This document shows positions 16,486-24,483 of a stretch of 64,000 bases of DNA, piece after piece. The notes below the pieces were generated by a model. That model saw nothing but the letters and a program-made list of their open reading frames with translations, had not been told where the DNA came from and did no database searches. The stretch lies in contig CACAZM010000003.1 of NCBI GenBank assembly GCA_902536935.1, positions 39,653 to 103,652 of the forward strand, read 5' to 3'. The stretch's first letter is position 1; each line of letters begins with the position of its first letter. The stretch comes from an uncultured Bacteroidota bacterium (GTDB lineage Bacteria; Bacteroidota; Bacteroidia; Flavobacteriales; Flavobacteriaceae). Made by a program: the position numbers and the translations under genes.

Positions 16486-16773
16486 ATGAAAGACAAGCAA
16501 TTTAATATTGAACAACTCGACCGCATTATCGAAATGGCATGGGAAGATCGCACCCCATTCGATGCAATTTTATTTCAATTTGGAATCAAAGAGCAAGAAG
16601 TCATTACGATCATGCGAAACAACCTCAAACCGGCTAGTTTTCGTCTTTGGCGAGCCCGTGTACAGGGTAGAAAGACGAAGCACAGCAAGCAAAGAGATGA
16701 TGATGTCAATCGATTTAAATGCAACCGCCAGCGAGGAATTAGCAACAATAAGGTTTCGAAACGAAAGAGATGA
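16486..16773 (+). CDS. TIGR03643/DUF2805 family protein
   Basis: 95 aa from ATG 16486, 1 nt after the photolyase-like stop. The first 60 residues (IEMAWEDRTPFDAI, FGIKEQEVITIMRN, SFRLWRARVQGRKTKH) match the TIGR03643 pattern, which looks like a helix-turn-helix-sized helical domain. The tail is Lys/Arg-rich and probably disordered. Function is unknown. I recall the family as a frequent last gene of photolyase clusters in marine bacteria. A small DNA-binding role is plausible from charge, not shown. It converges on murA with 9 bp between stops. Confidence 0.82.
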   Translation: MKDKQFNIEQLDRIIEMAWEDRTPFDAILFQFGIKEQEVITIMRNNLKPASFRLWRARVQGRKTKHSKQRDDDVNRFKCNRQRGISNNKVSKRKR

Positions 16774-16782
16774 TATCGGGTT

Positions 16783-18090
16783 TTACACTCGCTTGATATC
16801 GGCGCCTATAGCTTGCAGTCTTTCGACTATACGTTCATAACCACGATCGATTTGTTCGATATTATGGATGGTACTCGTCCCTTTTGCCGATAGAGCAGCA
16901 ATCAACAAGGAAATTCCCGCACGAATATCGGGAGAAGTCAACGTAGTTCCTTTCAGGGAGGACTTGAAATCGTGACCAATTACAGTCGCTCGGTGCGGGT
17001 CACAAAGTATGATTTTAGCTCCCATATCAATGAGTTTATCCACAAAGAACAAACGACTTTCAAACATTTTTTGATGGATAAGGACACTTCCCCTTGCCTG
17101 TGTTGCAACCACCAGAATGATGCTCAAAAGGTCAGGGGTAAATCCTGGCCATGGCGCATCAGATATTGTCAAAATAGAACCGTCGATAAAACTTTGAACT
17201 TCATAGCCATCGGAATGAGCAGGGATATAGATATTGTCTTTTTGTCTTTCCACTTTTATACCCAACTTTCGAAACACATTGGGAATTTGGCCCAAATCAT
17301 CCCATGAAACATTCTTGATCTTGAGTTCGCTTCTGGTCAGTGCCGCCAAACCAATCCAACTTCCGATTTCGACCATATCAGGAAGAATGCGGTGGCTTGT
17401 ACCAGAAAGTCGCTCAACCCCTTCTATGGTCAATCGGTTTGATCCAATACCAGAGATTTTGGCACCCATTCGATTGAGCATGCTACAGAGCTGCTGTAAA
17501 TAGGGTTCGCATGCAGCGTTATAAATCGTTGTTGTGCCTTTTGCGAGCACGGCTGCCATCACCAAATTGGCTGTTCCTGTCACAGATGCCTCATCGAGAA
17601 GTAGGTAAGCGCCTTGGAGACGGTCGGTCTCTACGCTATAAAAGTGATTTTCGCGATCATAGGTAAAATCGGCACCCAACTTCATAAGTCCTTCAAAATG
17701 CGTGTCGACTCGTCTTCTGCCAATCTTATCTCCCCCTGGTCTTGGGATGTATCCTTTACCGAATCGGGTAAGTAGTGGGCCAACCAACATAATCGATCCT
17801 CTGATTTTTCTGCCGTCAGTCTTAAAAGCATCCGATTTGAGATACTCCAAATTCACTTGATCGGCCTGAAATAGGTAGCGGTTGCTTCCTTTTTTTTGGA
17901 CACGAACGCCAAGTGATTTTAGAATATCGAGTAATTTATTGATATCGACAATATCGGGAACGTTGGAAATTTCGACGGGCTCTGCTGTGAGAAGTACGGC
18001 ACATAAAATTTGGAGTGCTTCATTTTTTGCCCCTTGGGGTTCAATCGTGCCAGACAATGGCCTTCCGCCCTTGACAACAAATGTTCCCAT
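16783..18090 (-). CDS. murA: UDP-N-acetylglucosamine 1-carboxyvinyltransferase with Asp at the catalytic Cys site
   Basis: 435 aa from the ATG at 18090, which lies 1 nt after the DUF4290 stop and begins directly with the conserved FVVKGG strand. It transfers enolpyruvate from PEP to UDP-GlcNAc, the first committed step of peptidoglycan synthesis. KNEALQIL (PEP/UDP-GlcNAc site) and the GPLLTRFG segment are present. In the active-site loop the usual PGGC reads PGGD (D121, codon 17728-17730). Asp at this place keeps activity but blocks fosfomycin alkylation in known enzymes, so the product is expected to be intrinsically fosfomycin-insensitive. Confidence 0.95.
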   Translation of the reverse strand: MGTFVVKGGRPLSGTIEPQGAKNEALQILCAVLLTAEPVEISNVPDIVDINKLLDILKSLGVRVQKKGSNRYLFQADQVNLEYLKSDAFKTDGRKIRGSIMLVGPLLTRFGKGYIPRPGGDKIGRRRVDTHFEGLMKLGADFTYDRENHFYSVETDRLQGAYLLLDEASVTGTANLVMAAVLAKGTTTIYNAACEPYLQQLCSMLNRMGAKISGIGSNRLTIEGVERLSGTSHRILPDMVEIGSWIGLAALTRSELKIKNVSWDDLGQIPNVFRKLGIKVERQKDNIYIPAHSDGYEVQSFIDGSILTISDAPWPGFTPDLLSIILVVATQARGSVLIHQKMFESRLFFVDKLIDMGAKIILCDPHRATVIGHDFKSSLKGTTLTSPDIRAGISLLIAALSAKGTSTIHNIEQIDRGYERIVERLQAIGADIKRV

Positions 18091-18091
18091 C

Positions 18092-18739
18092 TTACTTACG
18101 ACGCTTATGTCGGTATTTTTTGTTTTTGTTGGACTGGTGGGGTTTTTGACGACCAAATCGTTTGTTGCTCAATCGAATCAGATCTTCGGATTTAGACAGC
18201 ATTTCATCTGTTTTTTTCAGATTAATTTTACCTTCTGAAATTTCAAATAAATGCTCAAAAATTACAGCATCTTCCACTGTGTCTTTATTCCAGTTTAAAA
18301 AGCACTTTTTCATGTGATTGGCAATCACAAAGACCAATGCATCTTTCTGTTCTCCATCTGGAAAAGTAATCGCTGCCTCAATCATTCGTTTGATATTGTT
18401 ACCATAAAAACGATATTTTGGGAAATTTTGTGGGTAGCTTAACGGGTTTGGACGAGCCGTAAGCACTTCTTTTTCAGGAATGGGATACGGCGAATCCACG
18501 TCTAGTAAAAAGTCAGACATAATAAATAATTGATCCCAAAGCTTGTGTTGGAAATCGGGAACGTCTCTAAGGTGAGGATTCAAATTTCCCATCACACCGA
18601 TAATAGCGTGCGCCATTTTGTTCCGCTGTTCTTTTTTGGGTTGCTCAGTTGCTTGATCCACCATCTTTTGGATGTGACGACCATATTCTGGAATTCGTAA
18701 AGGACTGCGTTGAGTATTGTACTGAAGTGTGTCTTCCAA
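18092..18739 (-). CDS. DUF4290 protein
   Basis: 215 aa, mostly helical and hydrophilic, with the family segments LRIPEYGRHIQKMVD and MGNLNPHLRDVPDFQHKLWDQL. The C-terminal 20 residues are extremely basic (HQSNKNKKYRHKRRK). There is no signal or membrane segment. DUF4290 is a Bacteroidota family without known function that commonly sits directly before murA, as here with a 1-nt gap, so a role in cell-wall or growth control is possible but not shown. Confidence 0.85.
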   Translation of the reverse strand: MEDTLQYNTQRSPLRIPEYGRHIQKMVDQATEQPKKEQRNKMAHAIIGVMGNLNPHLRDVPDFQHKLWDQLFIMSDFLLDVDSPYPIPEKEVLTARPNPLSYPQNFPKYRFYGNNIKRMIEAAITFPDGEQKDALVFVIANHMKKCFLNWNKDTVEDAVIFEHLFEISEGKINLKKTDEMLSKSEDLIRLSNKRFGRQKPHQSNKNKKYRHKRRK

Positions 18740-18778
18740 TGTTGATGTTTAAGTGAAGTGGCAAAAATACGAAAATTA

Positions 18779-19069
18779 CTACAACTGTATGACGCCTTCT
18801 ATCTGTGCAACCGCTTTGTATTTGGATATGATTTGATCGGGTGATCCAAAAACCCCTTCGATCGAAATACTGACATAAGTGTTTTTGGACGAATTTCGCT
18901 CAGTGATTTGAACAGGATCATTTGCAAAAATGGACCGAAGAGTAGCTTTTTTCTCTTCGTCGGTAGGCAAGATAAACTTAAACAAATAGTTTGATGGCCA
19001 ATCTGTTGACTCTTCCAATTGCTCTCTAAGTCGATTGTAAAATAAAGTGGTTTTGGTGGTCTCGGACAT
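18779..19069 (-). CDS. DUF493 (YbeD-like) family protein
   Basis: 96 aa from the ATG at 19069; a further upstream start would add a hydrophobic stretch not found in the family. The pattern is ferredoxin-like, as in YbeD: the YLFKFILPT strand, conserved S-x-NTYVSISI, and the last helix ISKYKAVAQIEGVIQL. YbeD-type proteins resemble ACT regulatory domains and probably bind a small ligand. It is transcribed divergently from the ATPase gene, 63 bp apart. Confidence 0.8.
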   Translation of the reverse strand: MSETTKTTLFYNRLREQLEESTDWPSNYLFKFILPTDEEKKATLRSIFANDPVQITERNSSKNTYVSISIEGVFGSPDQIISKYKAVAQIEGVIQL

Positions 19070-19132
19070 CTCTACAAAGATATCGATTTTAAACAAGAAG
19101 TAAAGCGCAAAAATTGTAAATTGGTTTCCTAT

Positions 19133-19663
19133 ATGGAGCAACATAAACGATATGTGCTGACTGGCTCTCCGGGAAGCGGGAAAACCACCTTATTGCAAGC
19201 TTTACAAAGCGAGTACATCACTTGTTTTGAAGAAGTATTTCGGGTATTGTTTTTACAAGCCAAGGACCGAGGTGTAGACTCTCCTTTTCAAGACGAACCC
19301 ATAGCATTAAGTGAGGAAATCATCAAAGGGAGAGTTGCCGACTTCAACTCAGCTGCGGTATCTAAGATTCACCTTTATGACAGGGGAATTCACGATGCGA
19401 TTGCCTATTTGGATGAAATTCAGATTGAGGTTCCAAAGCAATTTATAGAAATCGGTCAATCCCATATCTATGACAAGGTATTTATCCTTCCGCCGTGGCA
19501 AGAAATTTTTGCTAATGACCATGAGCGGATCGAAAATTTTGATCAAACCAAAGCGATTCACAACGAACTCATCAGGACCTATACTGCCTATGGCATGCCG
19601 CCAATTGTTGTGCCCAAGCTTTCGGTGGAAAAACGCGTGTCTTTTCTCAATGACCATCTATGA
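19133..19663 (+). CDS. AAA_28-type P-loop ATPase/kinase-like protein
   Basis: 176 aa from ATG 19133 (a TTG at 19121 is an alternative). The Walker A motif GSPGSGKTT lies near residue 13. YDRGIHDAIAYLD looks like the nucleotide-kinase DR-x-x-x-D segment, and FILPPWQEIFANDHER IENF fits the lid of the AAA_28 family of predicted ATPases. The small size suggests a metabolite kinase; the substrate is unknown. It shares ATGA with the helicase gene downstream, so the two are translated together. Confidence 0.8.
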   Translation: MEQHKRYVLTGSPGSGKTTLLQALQSEYITCFEEVFRVLFLQAKDRGVDSPFQDEPIALSEEIIKGRVADFNSAAVSKIHLYDRGIHDAIAYLDEIQIEVPKQFIEIGQSHIYDKVFILPPWQEIFANDHERIENFDQTKAIHNELIRTYTAYGMPPIVVPKLSVEKRVSFLNDHL

Positions 19664-21534
19664 GCAGCGCACGGGAACTTTTACAAAAACATTGGGGTTG
19701 GTCCGACTTTAGACCAGGGCAAAAAGAAGTTATTGATGCTTCTCTATCTGGAAAAAATACCCTGGTTGTACTCCCAACTGGTGGTGGGAAATCGTTGTGT
19801 TTTCAACTAACTGCACTGCTTCAAGACGGCGTTTGTGTTGTGGTCAGCCCTTTAGTGGCATTGATGATTGATCAGGTTTCGGCCTTAAATAGCAAAAACA
19901 TACGCGCCATGTCGATACATGGATCGATGGGTGAAAATAACCTTGTTGAGGCACTGGATCAATGTGCGTTTGGAAACATCAAACTTTTGTACCTATCCCC
20001 CGAACGTCTGCGCAATCCGATTGTATGTGAACGCTTAAAAACCTTGCCCATCTCTCTTTTGGCGGTTGACGAAGCCCATTGCATTTCACAATGGGGGCAT
20101 GACTTTCGGCCTGCCTACAGGCAAATTGCTCAATTTCACAGCATCATCAATAAGCCCCCTGTGATGGCACTCACTGCCACTGCAACCCGAAGGGTAAAAG
20201 CGGATATTATCGCATCTCTCGAACTTGAGGACACCCAGCTTATCCAAACCTCATTTTTTCGGTCAAATCTGTCTTATCAAGTCATTCATGCCGAAAACAA
20301 ACTCGGAACCATACTGTCGATGCTCAAAAACAGTTCGGGGAACACTATCTTATATCTCCGTACTCGCAAGCACTGCGAAACCCTTGTAGAACAACTTAGA
20401 ATGGAAGGAATCCATGCGCGGTATTTTCACGGAGGTAGTTTCAACAAAACAGAGCTTATCGAGGACTGGCAAAGTGGAAGGGAACCCATTATGGTGGCAA
20501 CTTCTGCCTTTGGAATGGGAATTGATCAGCCCAACGTCCGGCAAGTGATTCATGCGGCACTTCCCGAAAGTATCGAAAGCTACTTTCAGGAAGCTGGACG
20601 AGCAGGGCGTGACGAGCGACCCGCCAAAGCCACAATCGTCACAAGCGCCCGGGACATGCAAGTTGTCAGCAGTCAATTTATGGACAGCTTTCCTCATCCA
20701 GATCTCGTCCGTAAAGTCTATGGTAAATTGTGTGCCTATTTCCAAATTGCGTACGGCGAAACTCCACTAGAACCACTTGACATGTCCTTTAAAAGTTTTG
20801 TTGATACCTATAATTTCCCTAGAAAAAAAACCTACGAAATCTTTCGGCTTTTCGATCAAATTGGATGCATTCGCTGGTCCAACCTTGTGGTAGAACGATT
20901 TCGGTTGCAAGTACTTTACAAGGCAAAAGAACTCCGGAATTTGATTCGAAAAGACTCTCCGCTTTCCACGATACTCAATATTTTGGTACGACTTTATCCA
21001 AACATAACGGAAGCAGCCCAATCGGTCGACGGAAACCTATTGAGCAAACGAACCGGGGTAGGGTTGGATCAACTCAAAGTTCATTTTGCGGCCTTAGAGA
21101 AAAACGGATATGCCGCCATTTCCTCATTGAATTGCGATACCCGTTTGTTTTTTCTCGAACCGCGGGAAGACGAGCACATCCTGACCCGGGCGATAACATA
21201 TCTAAATCAGAATCAGGAAACCAGAAAAGTACAACTCAAAGCGGTTCAGGACTATGTCGAAAACGACAAGCATTGTAAACAAGCCCTCCTCCTCGACTAT
21301 TTTGGAGAAACAAGCAAGACCTCATGCAAGTATTGCAGTACTTGCCAGTCCACAACGAACCCAGTACAACTGCAGTTCTCTATCATGGCGATTTTGCAAA
21401 AACAACCTAGCTCTGCCAAAAACCTATCAAAATTGCTTGTCATTGAAGAAAAAACTATCATTGCATCATTAATGGAGATGCTCAACGAAGAACGGATCTT
21501 GCAAAAGGATTTTCTATTTTATATCAACGAATGA
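19660..21534 (+). CDS. recQ: RecQ-family ATP-dependent DNA helicase
   Basis: 624 aa superfamily 2 helicase. Motif I LPTGGGKSLCFQL, motif II DEAHCISQWGHDFRP (the RecQ aromatic loop), motif III TATATRRV and motif VI QEAGRAGRDERP are all present. A Cys cluster (CKYCSTC after CKQALLLDYF) is the RecQ zinc site. A terminal winged-helix-like segment follows, but no clear HRDC domain is visible, so it is shorter than E. coli-type plus HRDC forms of about 700 aa in this phylum. It unwinds DNA 3'-5' during recombination repair. It overlaps fmt by 4 nt. Confidence 0.93.
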   Translation: MSSARELLQKHWGWSDFRPGQKEVIDASLSGKNTLVVLPTGGGKSLCFQLTALLQDGVCVVVSPLVALMIDQVSALNSKNIRAMSIHGSMGENNLVEALDQCAFGNIKLLYLSPERLRNPIVCERLKTLPISLLAVDEAHCISQWGHDFRPAYRQIAQFHSIINKPPVMALTATATRRVKADIIASLELEDTQLIQTSFFRSNLSYQVIHAENKLGTILSMLKNSSGNTILYLRTRKHCETLVEQLRMEGIHARYFHGGSFNKTELIEDWQSGREPIMVATSAFGMGIDQPNVRQVIHAALPESIESYFQEAGRAGRDERPAKATIVTSARDMQVVSSQFMDSFPHPDLVRKVYGKLCAYFQIAYGETPLEPLDMSFKSFVDTYNFPRKKTYEIFRLFDQIGCIRWSNLVVERFRLQVLYKAKELRNLIRKDSPLSTILNILVRLYPNITEAAQSVDGNLLSKRTGVGLDQLKVHFAALEKNGYAAISSLNCDTRLFFLEPREDEHILTRAITYLNQNQETRKVQLKAVQDYVENDKHCKQALLLDYFGETSKTSCKYCSTCQSTTNPVQLQFSIMAILQKQPSSAKNLSKLLVIEEKTIIASLMEMLNEERILQKDFLFYINE

Positions 21535-22484
21535 AGTCACTACGGATAATATATATGGGAACGCCAGCTTTTGCCATCTCGCCTTTGCAGCAGATTCTAG
21601 AAAGTGATCATAAAGTGGTGGCGGTGATTACGGCACCCAATCGAAAATCCGGCAGGGGAAAAAAGTTGACCCCCTCCCCAATAAAAGTCTTTTGCGAAGA
21701 ACACAATTTGCCCGTTTTACAACCCCCCAATTTGAAAGACCTTGATTTGATCACTCAGCTCCGTGAGCTTGCTCCTGATGTGATGGTGGTTGTGGCATTT
21801 CGCATGCTTCCCAAAGATGTTTGGTCCATTCCAACCTATGGTACTTTCAATCTGCACGCTTCACTATTACCAAAATACCGTGGGGCAGCCCCTATTCACT
21901 GGGCGATTATCAATGGGGAACAACAAACAGGCGTCACTACATTTTTTATCAACGAGCAAATCGATAAGGGTGAAATCATAGCCCAAAAATCATTGATGAT
22001 TGGTTTGTACGAAAATGCGGGTCAACTCAGCATTCGTCTTGAAAAGATTGGTGCAACACTTACTCTAGAAACCCTCAATTTGATTGCAACGGGTCGCGTC
22101 AATAGCAGGCCACAACCCAATAACAATCAGACGTGTTTGGCTCCCAAACTAACACGAGAAAACACCCAATTGGATTGGGATCAGGAAGGTCAGCGTATTG
22201 AACGCAAGGTTAGAGCACTACAACCTTTTCCATGCGCTTGGACGATGCTTTCCAACAACAACCAACTATTATACTGCAAAATCCATGACGTGGACTTTAT
22301 AGATAGAAAATTTGCTCTTGAAAATGGACATATATTCATTGAGAATCAACAAATAATGGTTGCAGTACCCAATGGTACTATTCATGTCAAACGCTTACAA
22401 CTTCCCAATAAAAAACCGATGAACGATAAAGAATTACTCAATGGTTATTCGATCGATGTAAAGGCATCTTTCGAAAATCCCTAA
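21531..22484 (+). CDS. fmt: methionyl-tRNA formyltransferase
   Basis: 317 aa, normal length. It formylates the initiator Met-tRNA with 10-formyltetrahydrofolate. The N-terminal Rossmann domain begins IIYMGTPAFAISPL; the catalytic segment FNLHASLLPKYRGAAPIHWAI contains Asn, His and the SLLP loop, and the Asp of the triad lies in EQIDKGEII. The C-terminal OB-like domain follows (RALQPFPCAW). The start ATG overlaps the helicase stop. Confidence 0.96.
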   Translation: MKSLRIIYMGTPAFAISPLQQILESDHKVVAVITAPNRKSGRGKKLTPSPIKVFCEEHNLPVLQPPNLKDLDLITQLRELAPDVMVVVAFRMLPKDVWSIPTYGTFNLHASLLPKYRGAAPIHWAIINGEQQTGVTTFFINEQIDKGEIIAQKSLMIGLYENAGQLSIRLEKIGATLTLETLNLIATGRVNSRPQPNNNQTCLAPKLTRENTQLDWDQEGQRIERKVRALQPFPCAWTMLSNNNQLLYCKIHDVDFIDRKFALENGHIFIENQQIMVAVPNGTIHVKRLQLPNKKPMNDKELLNGYSIDVKASFENP

Positions 22485-22503
22485 AAAATTGTACATTGTA
22501 ATA

Positions 22504-23064
22504 ATGAATGCGAAGTTGTCAAACGGAAAACTGCTTGTAGCAGACCCCTCTATCATTGGAGACTTTTCGTTTACACGTGCAGTGATTTTGTTAGCAGAGC
22601 ATAATGACGAGGGCTCTGTAGGATTTATTCTAAACAAACCCATGACGCATGACTTGCGTACTTTTGTTCCAGAAATCTCTCAGCCCTTTTCGGTTTTTGA
22701 AGGTGGTCCAGTCGACCAAGACCGGCTCTATTATGTTCACAGTCGACAGGACTGCATACCCAACTCAAAGCCCATTTCCCAAGAGCTGGCTTGGGGTGGT
22801 GACTTTGATGTTATCATGAATATGATAAACTCTCGTGAGTTATCCAGTGACGACATCAAATTCTTTTTGGGTTATTCGGGCTGGAGCTGTGATCAGCTTA
22901 AAGATGAGATCAAACAAAAAACATGGATTGTATTAGATGATGGAGATAAAAAAGCCAATATCTCTATATCAAACGATGCCTCATTTTGGAAATCTAAAAT
23001 GATACGACTCGGGGGACGTTATATCATTTGGGCCAATTCGCCGAGTCATCCTCACTTAAACTAA
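22504..23064 (+). CDS. YqgE/AlgH family protein (DUF179)
   Basis: 186 aa from the ATG at 22504, 19 nt after fmt. The family signatures are GKLLVADPSIIGDFSFTRAVILL, EGSVGFILNKP, FEGGPVDQDRLYYVH and FFLGYSGWSCDQL. The protein is cytoplasmic. AlgH was first linked to alginate regulation, but the biochemical role of the family remains unclear. It overlaps the aminotransferase gene on the other strand by 4 nt at the 3' ends. Confidence 0.93.
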   Translation: MNAKLSNGKLLVADPSIIGDFSFTRAVILLAEHNDEGSVGFILNKPMTHDLRTFVPEISQPFSVFEGGPVDQDRLYYVHSRQDCIPNSKPISQELAWGGDFDVIMNMINSRELSSDDIKFFLGYSGWSCDQLKDEIKQKTWIVLDDGDKKANISISNDASFWKSKMIRLGGRYIIWANSPSHPHLN

Positions 23065-23894
23065 GCCAGCTCGTTAAGGAGAGCTACCGCTTTTGGATAG
23101 AGTTGTGATTGATAAGTTTTTCTTCTGTAATTGGTTACCGCACGAATCCCTTGTATGCTATTGGACAGCCAGAGTTCATCTGCCTTTTGCAAATCAAAAG
23201 GGTTGATTGCTGTTTCTTTGAGGACGAGGTCGAGGTCTTTTGCCAACCGAATAATTTGTTTTCGGATGATGCCATCCAAACAGCCAGAGGTCAATGGCGG
23301 GGTGTGAATCTCCTGCCCAAAAAGCAAAAATAAGTTTGATTGAAGTGCTTCTACAACCTCTTTGTTATCGTTGATCAAAATGCAATTATCTAAATCGTTC
23401 TCCTTGGCAAAAATCGAACCAAGTACATTCAGGATTTTATTGTTTGTTTTGAGGTTTGGCAGCATCCCTGCTTGCACATAATGATCTTTGTATAAATCAA
23501 CCCTATACTTGGTAACTTCATCCAAAAAGCGGTCTTGAGAGATTGGCTCACAGCCAATGACAAAGGCAACTCGATTGTGGTTTGGGGTATATCGACCTCC
23601 ACTACCTCGAAAAACGGTCAGGCGCAAACGCCATGCAGGGGATTGAACCTCTTGTGCTTGAATCAACTGAATGCATTGATCGACAAAGTATTCCGGGGTG
23701 AAGGTCATGGGAATCTCCATGCGAAGCAAACGCATACTGGCCATCAATCGAAAGTAGTGATCTTCCCAAAACAACAGTTTGTTGCCTACTACTTTTACTG
23801 TTTCAAAAAGTGAATCTCCATAGGAAAAGCCCCGATTGTAGAATGAAAGGCCAGCGTCGGAAGAAGATACAAGATTTCCATTTGAATTAATCAT
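23061..23894 (-). CDS. class IV PLP-dependent aminotransferase/lyase (PabC-like)
   Basis: 277 aa from ATG 23894 (a TTG at 23897 precedes it). Fold-type IV motifs are present: NRGFSYGDSLFETVKV, the Lys in the segment NLKTNNKILNVLG, and the CLDGIIRKQIIRLA turn. The family includes 4-amino-4-deoxychorismate lyase (folate synthesis), D-alanine and branched-chain aminotransferases. The SYGDSLFET opening favours a PabC-type lyase, but this is not certain. Its start overlaps the stop of the START-like gene (TGATG), so the two are coupled. Confidence 0.85.
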   Translation of the reverse strand: MINSNGNLVSSSDAGLSFYNRGFSYGDSLFETVKVVGNKLLFWEDHYFRLMASMRLLRMEIPMTFTPEYFVDQCIQLIQAQEVQSPAWRLRLTVFRGSGGRYTPNHNRVAFVIGCEPISQDRFLDEVTKYRVDLYKDHYVQAGMLPNLKTNNKILNVLGSIFAKENDLDNCILINDNKEVVEALQSNLFLLFGQEIHTPPLTSGCLDGIIRKQIIRLAKDLDLVLKETAINPFDLQKADELWLSNSIQGIRAVTNYRRKTYQSQLYPKAVALLNELA

Positions 23895-24280
23895 CAAGCA
23901 GAGCCCAGAACTTGTTTGAGATTGGAGATTTGATTTTCCCAGAACATTTTAGACTCCTCAACCTCATCTTCATCGGCAAAGTCAGAAACGATAAGTGACA
24001 CATCCTTGGTGATTTCGTCGACTTGGATACGCATTTCAAAATGGTATTTTTCGAAATCGTCTTCATCGCTTTGCCATTGGTAGCGAACAAACTCATTGGC
24101 TTTGTTTTTAATCAGCAAAGCTTCCTCACTGGAGTCGTCCCAGAAAAACTCGTATTTATCAGAACGAGAGTTGACGTTGTCGGCAAACCATTCAGAAAGG
24201 CCAGAGGGCGTAAACAGGTATTGATAAAGGAGCGAAGGGGAAGATTTGATTACAAATTCTATCTCAAAGTGATCTTTCAC
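23894..24280 (-). CDS. START-like (SRPBCC/AHSA1-type) domain protein
   Basis: 128 aa, one SRPBCC-like domain: FVIKSSPSLLYQYLFTPSGLSEWFADNVN is the typical AHSA1-like helix-grip opening, with conserved Trp and Phe, and a final helix MFWENQISNLKQVLG. The product is strongly acidic. Flavobacteria carry this single-copy gene next to a class IV aminotransferase; its ligand is unknown. It is the first gene of a two-gene operon. Confidence 0.82.
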   Translation of the reverse strand: MKDHFEIEFVIKSSPSLLYQYLFTPSGLSEWFADNVNSRSDKYEFFWDDSSEEALLIKNKANEFVRYQWQSDEDDFEKYHFEMRIQVDEITKDVSLIVSDFADEDEVEESKMFWENQISNLKQVLGSA

Positions 24281-24353
24281 GGATGTTGTTTTATCAGATT
24301 AGCAATATAATATCTTTTTTGATTGCATAAAAATATATTCTGAAAAATATAGT

Positions 24354-24384
24354 TTGACAACTGCAGCAAAACCCTCTATATTTG
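24354..24384 (+). promoter_or_regulatory. promoter of tRNA-Met
   Basis: A TTG (24354-24356, within TTGACA) and TATATTTG (24377-24384) are separated by 20 bp, as in the promoter of the tRNA-Lys operon. The tRNA starts 11 bp downstream of the box. Confidence 0.7.
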
Positions 24385-24395
24385 CAAACCAATAT

Positions 24396-24469
24396 GGCGA
24401 GGTAGCTCAGCCGGTTAGAGCGTCGGATTCATAACCCGGAGGTCGGGAGTTCAAGTCTCCCCCTCGCTA
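24396..24469 (+). tRNA. tRNA-Met(CAT), probably elongator
   Basis: 74 nt. The acceptor GGCGAGG pairs with CCTCGCT (first pair G-U) with discriminator A. The anticodon loop TTCATAA gives CAT, and the T arm is GGGAG-TTCAAGT-CTCCC. It lacks the GGG/CCC anticodon stem and the unpaired first position of initiator tRNAs. A tRNA-Ile2 (lysidine-modified CAT) cannot be fully excluded. galE starts 14 nt later. Confidence 0.92.
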
Positions 24470-24483
24470 CACTTTTTTTAATC

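Noticed and set aside
16423..16773. Longer form of the TIGR03643 protein starting inside the photolyase-like gene
   Set aside because: The added residues are not like the family; the ATG at 16486 directly after the upstream stop is a better start.
9616..16773. Recent horizontal transfer of the photolyase operon as an island
   Set aside because: Base and codon use look like the neighbours by eye, and there are no tRNA-flanking repeats, integrase or insertion sequences. Transfer in the distant past remains possible.
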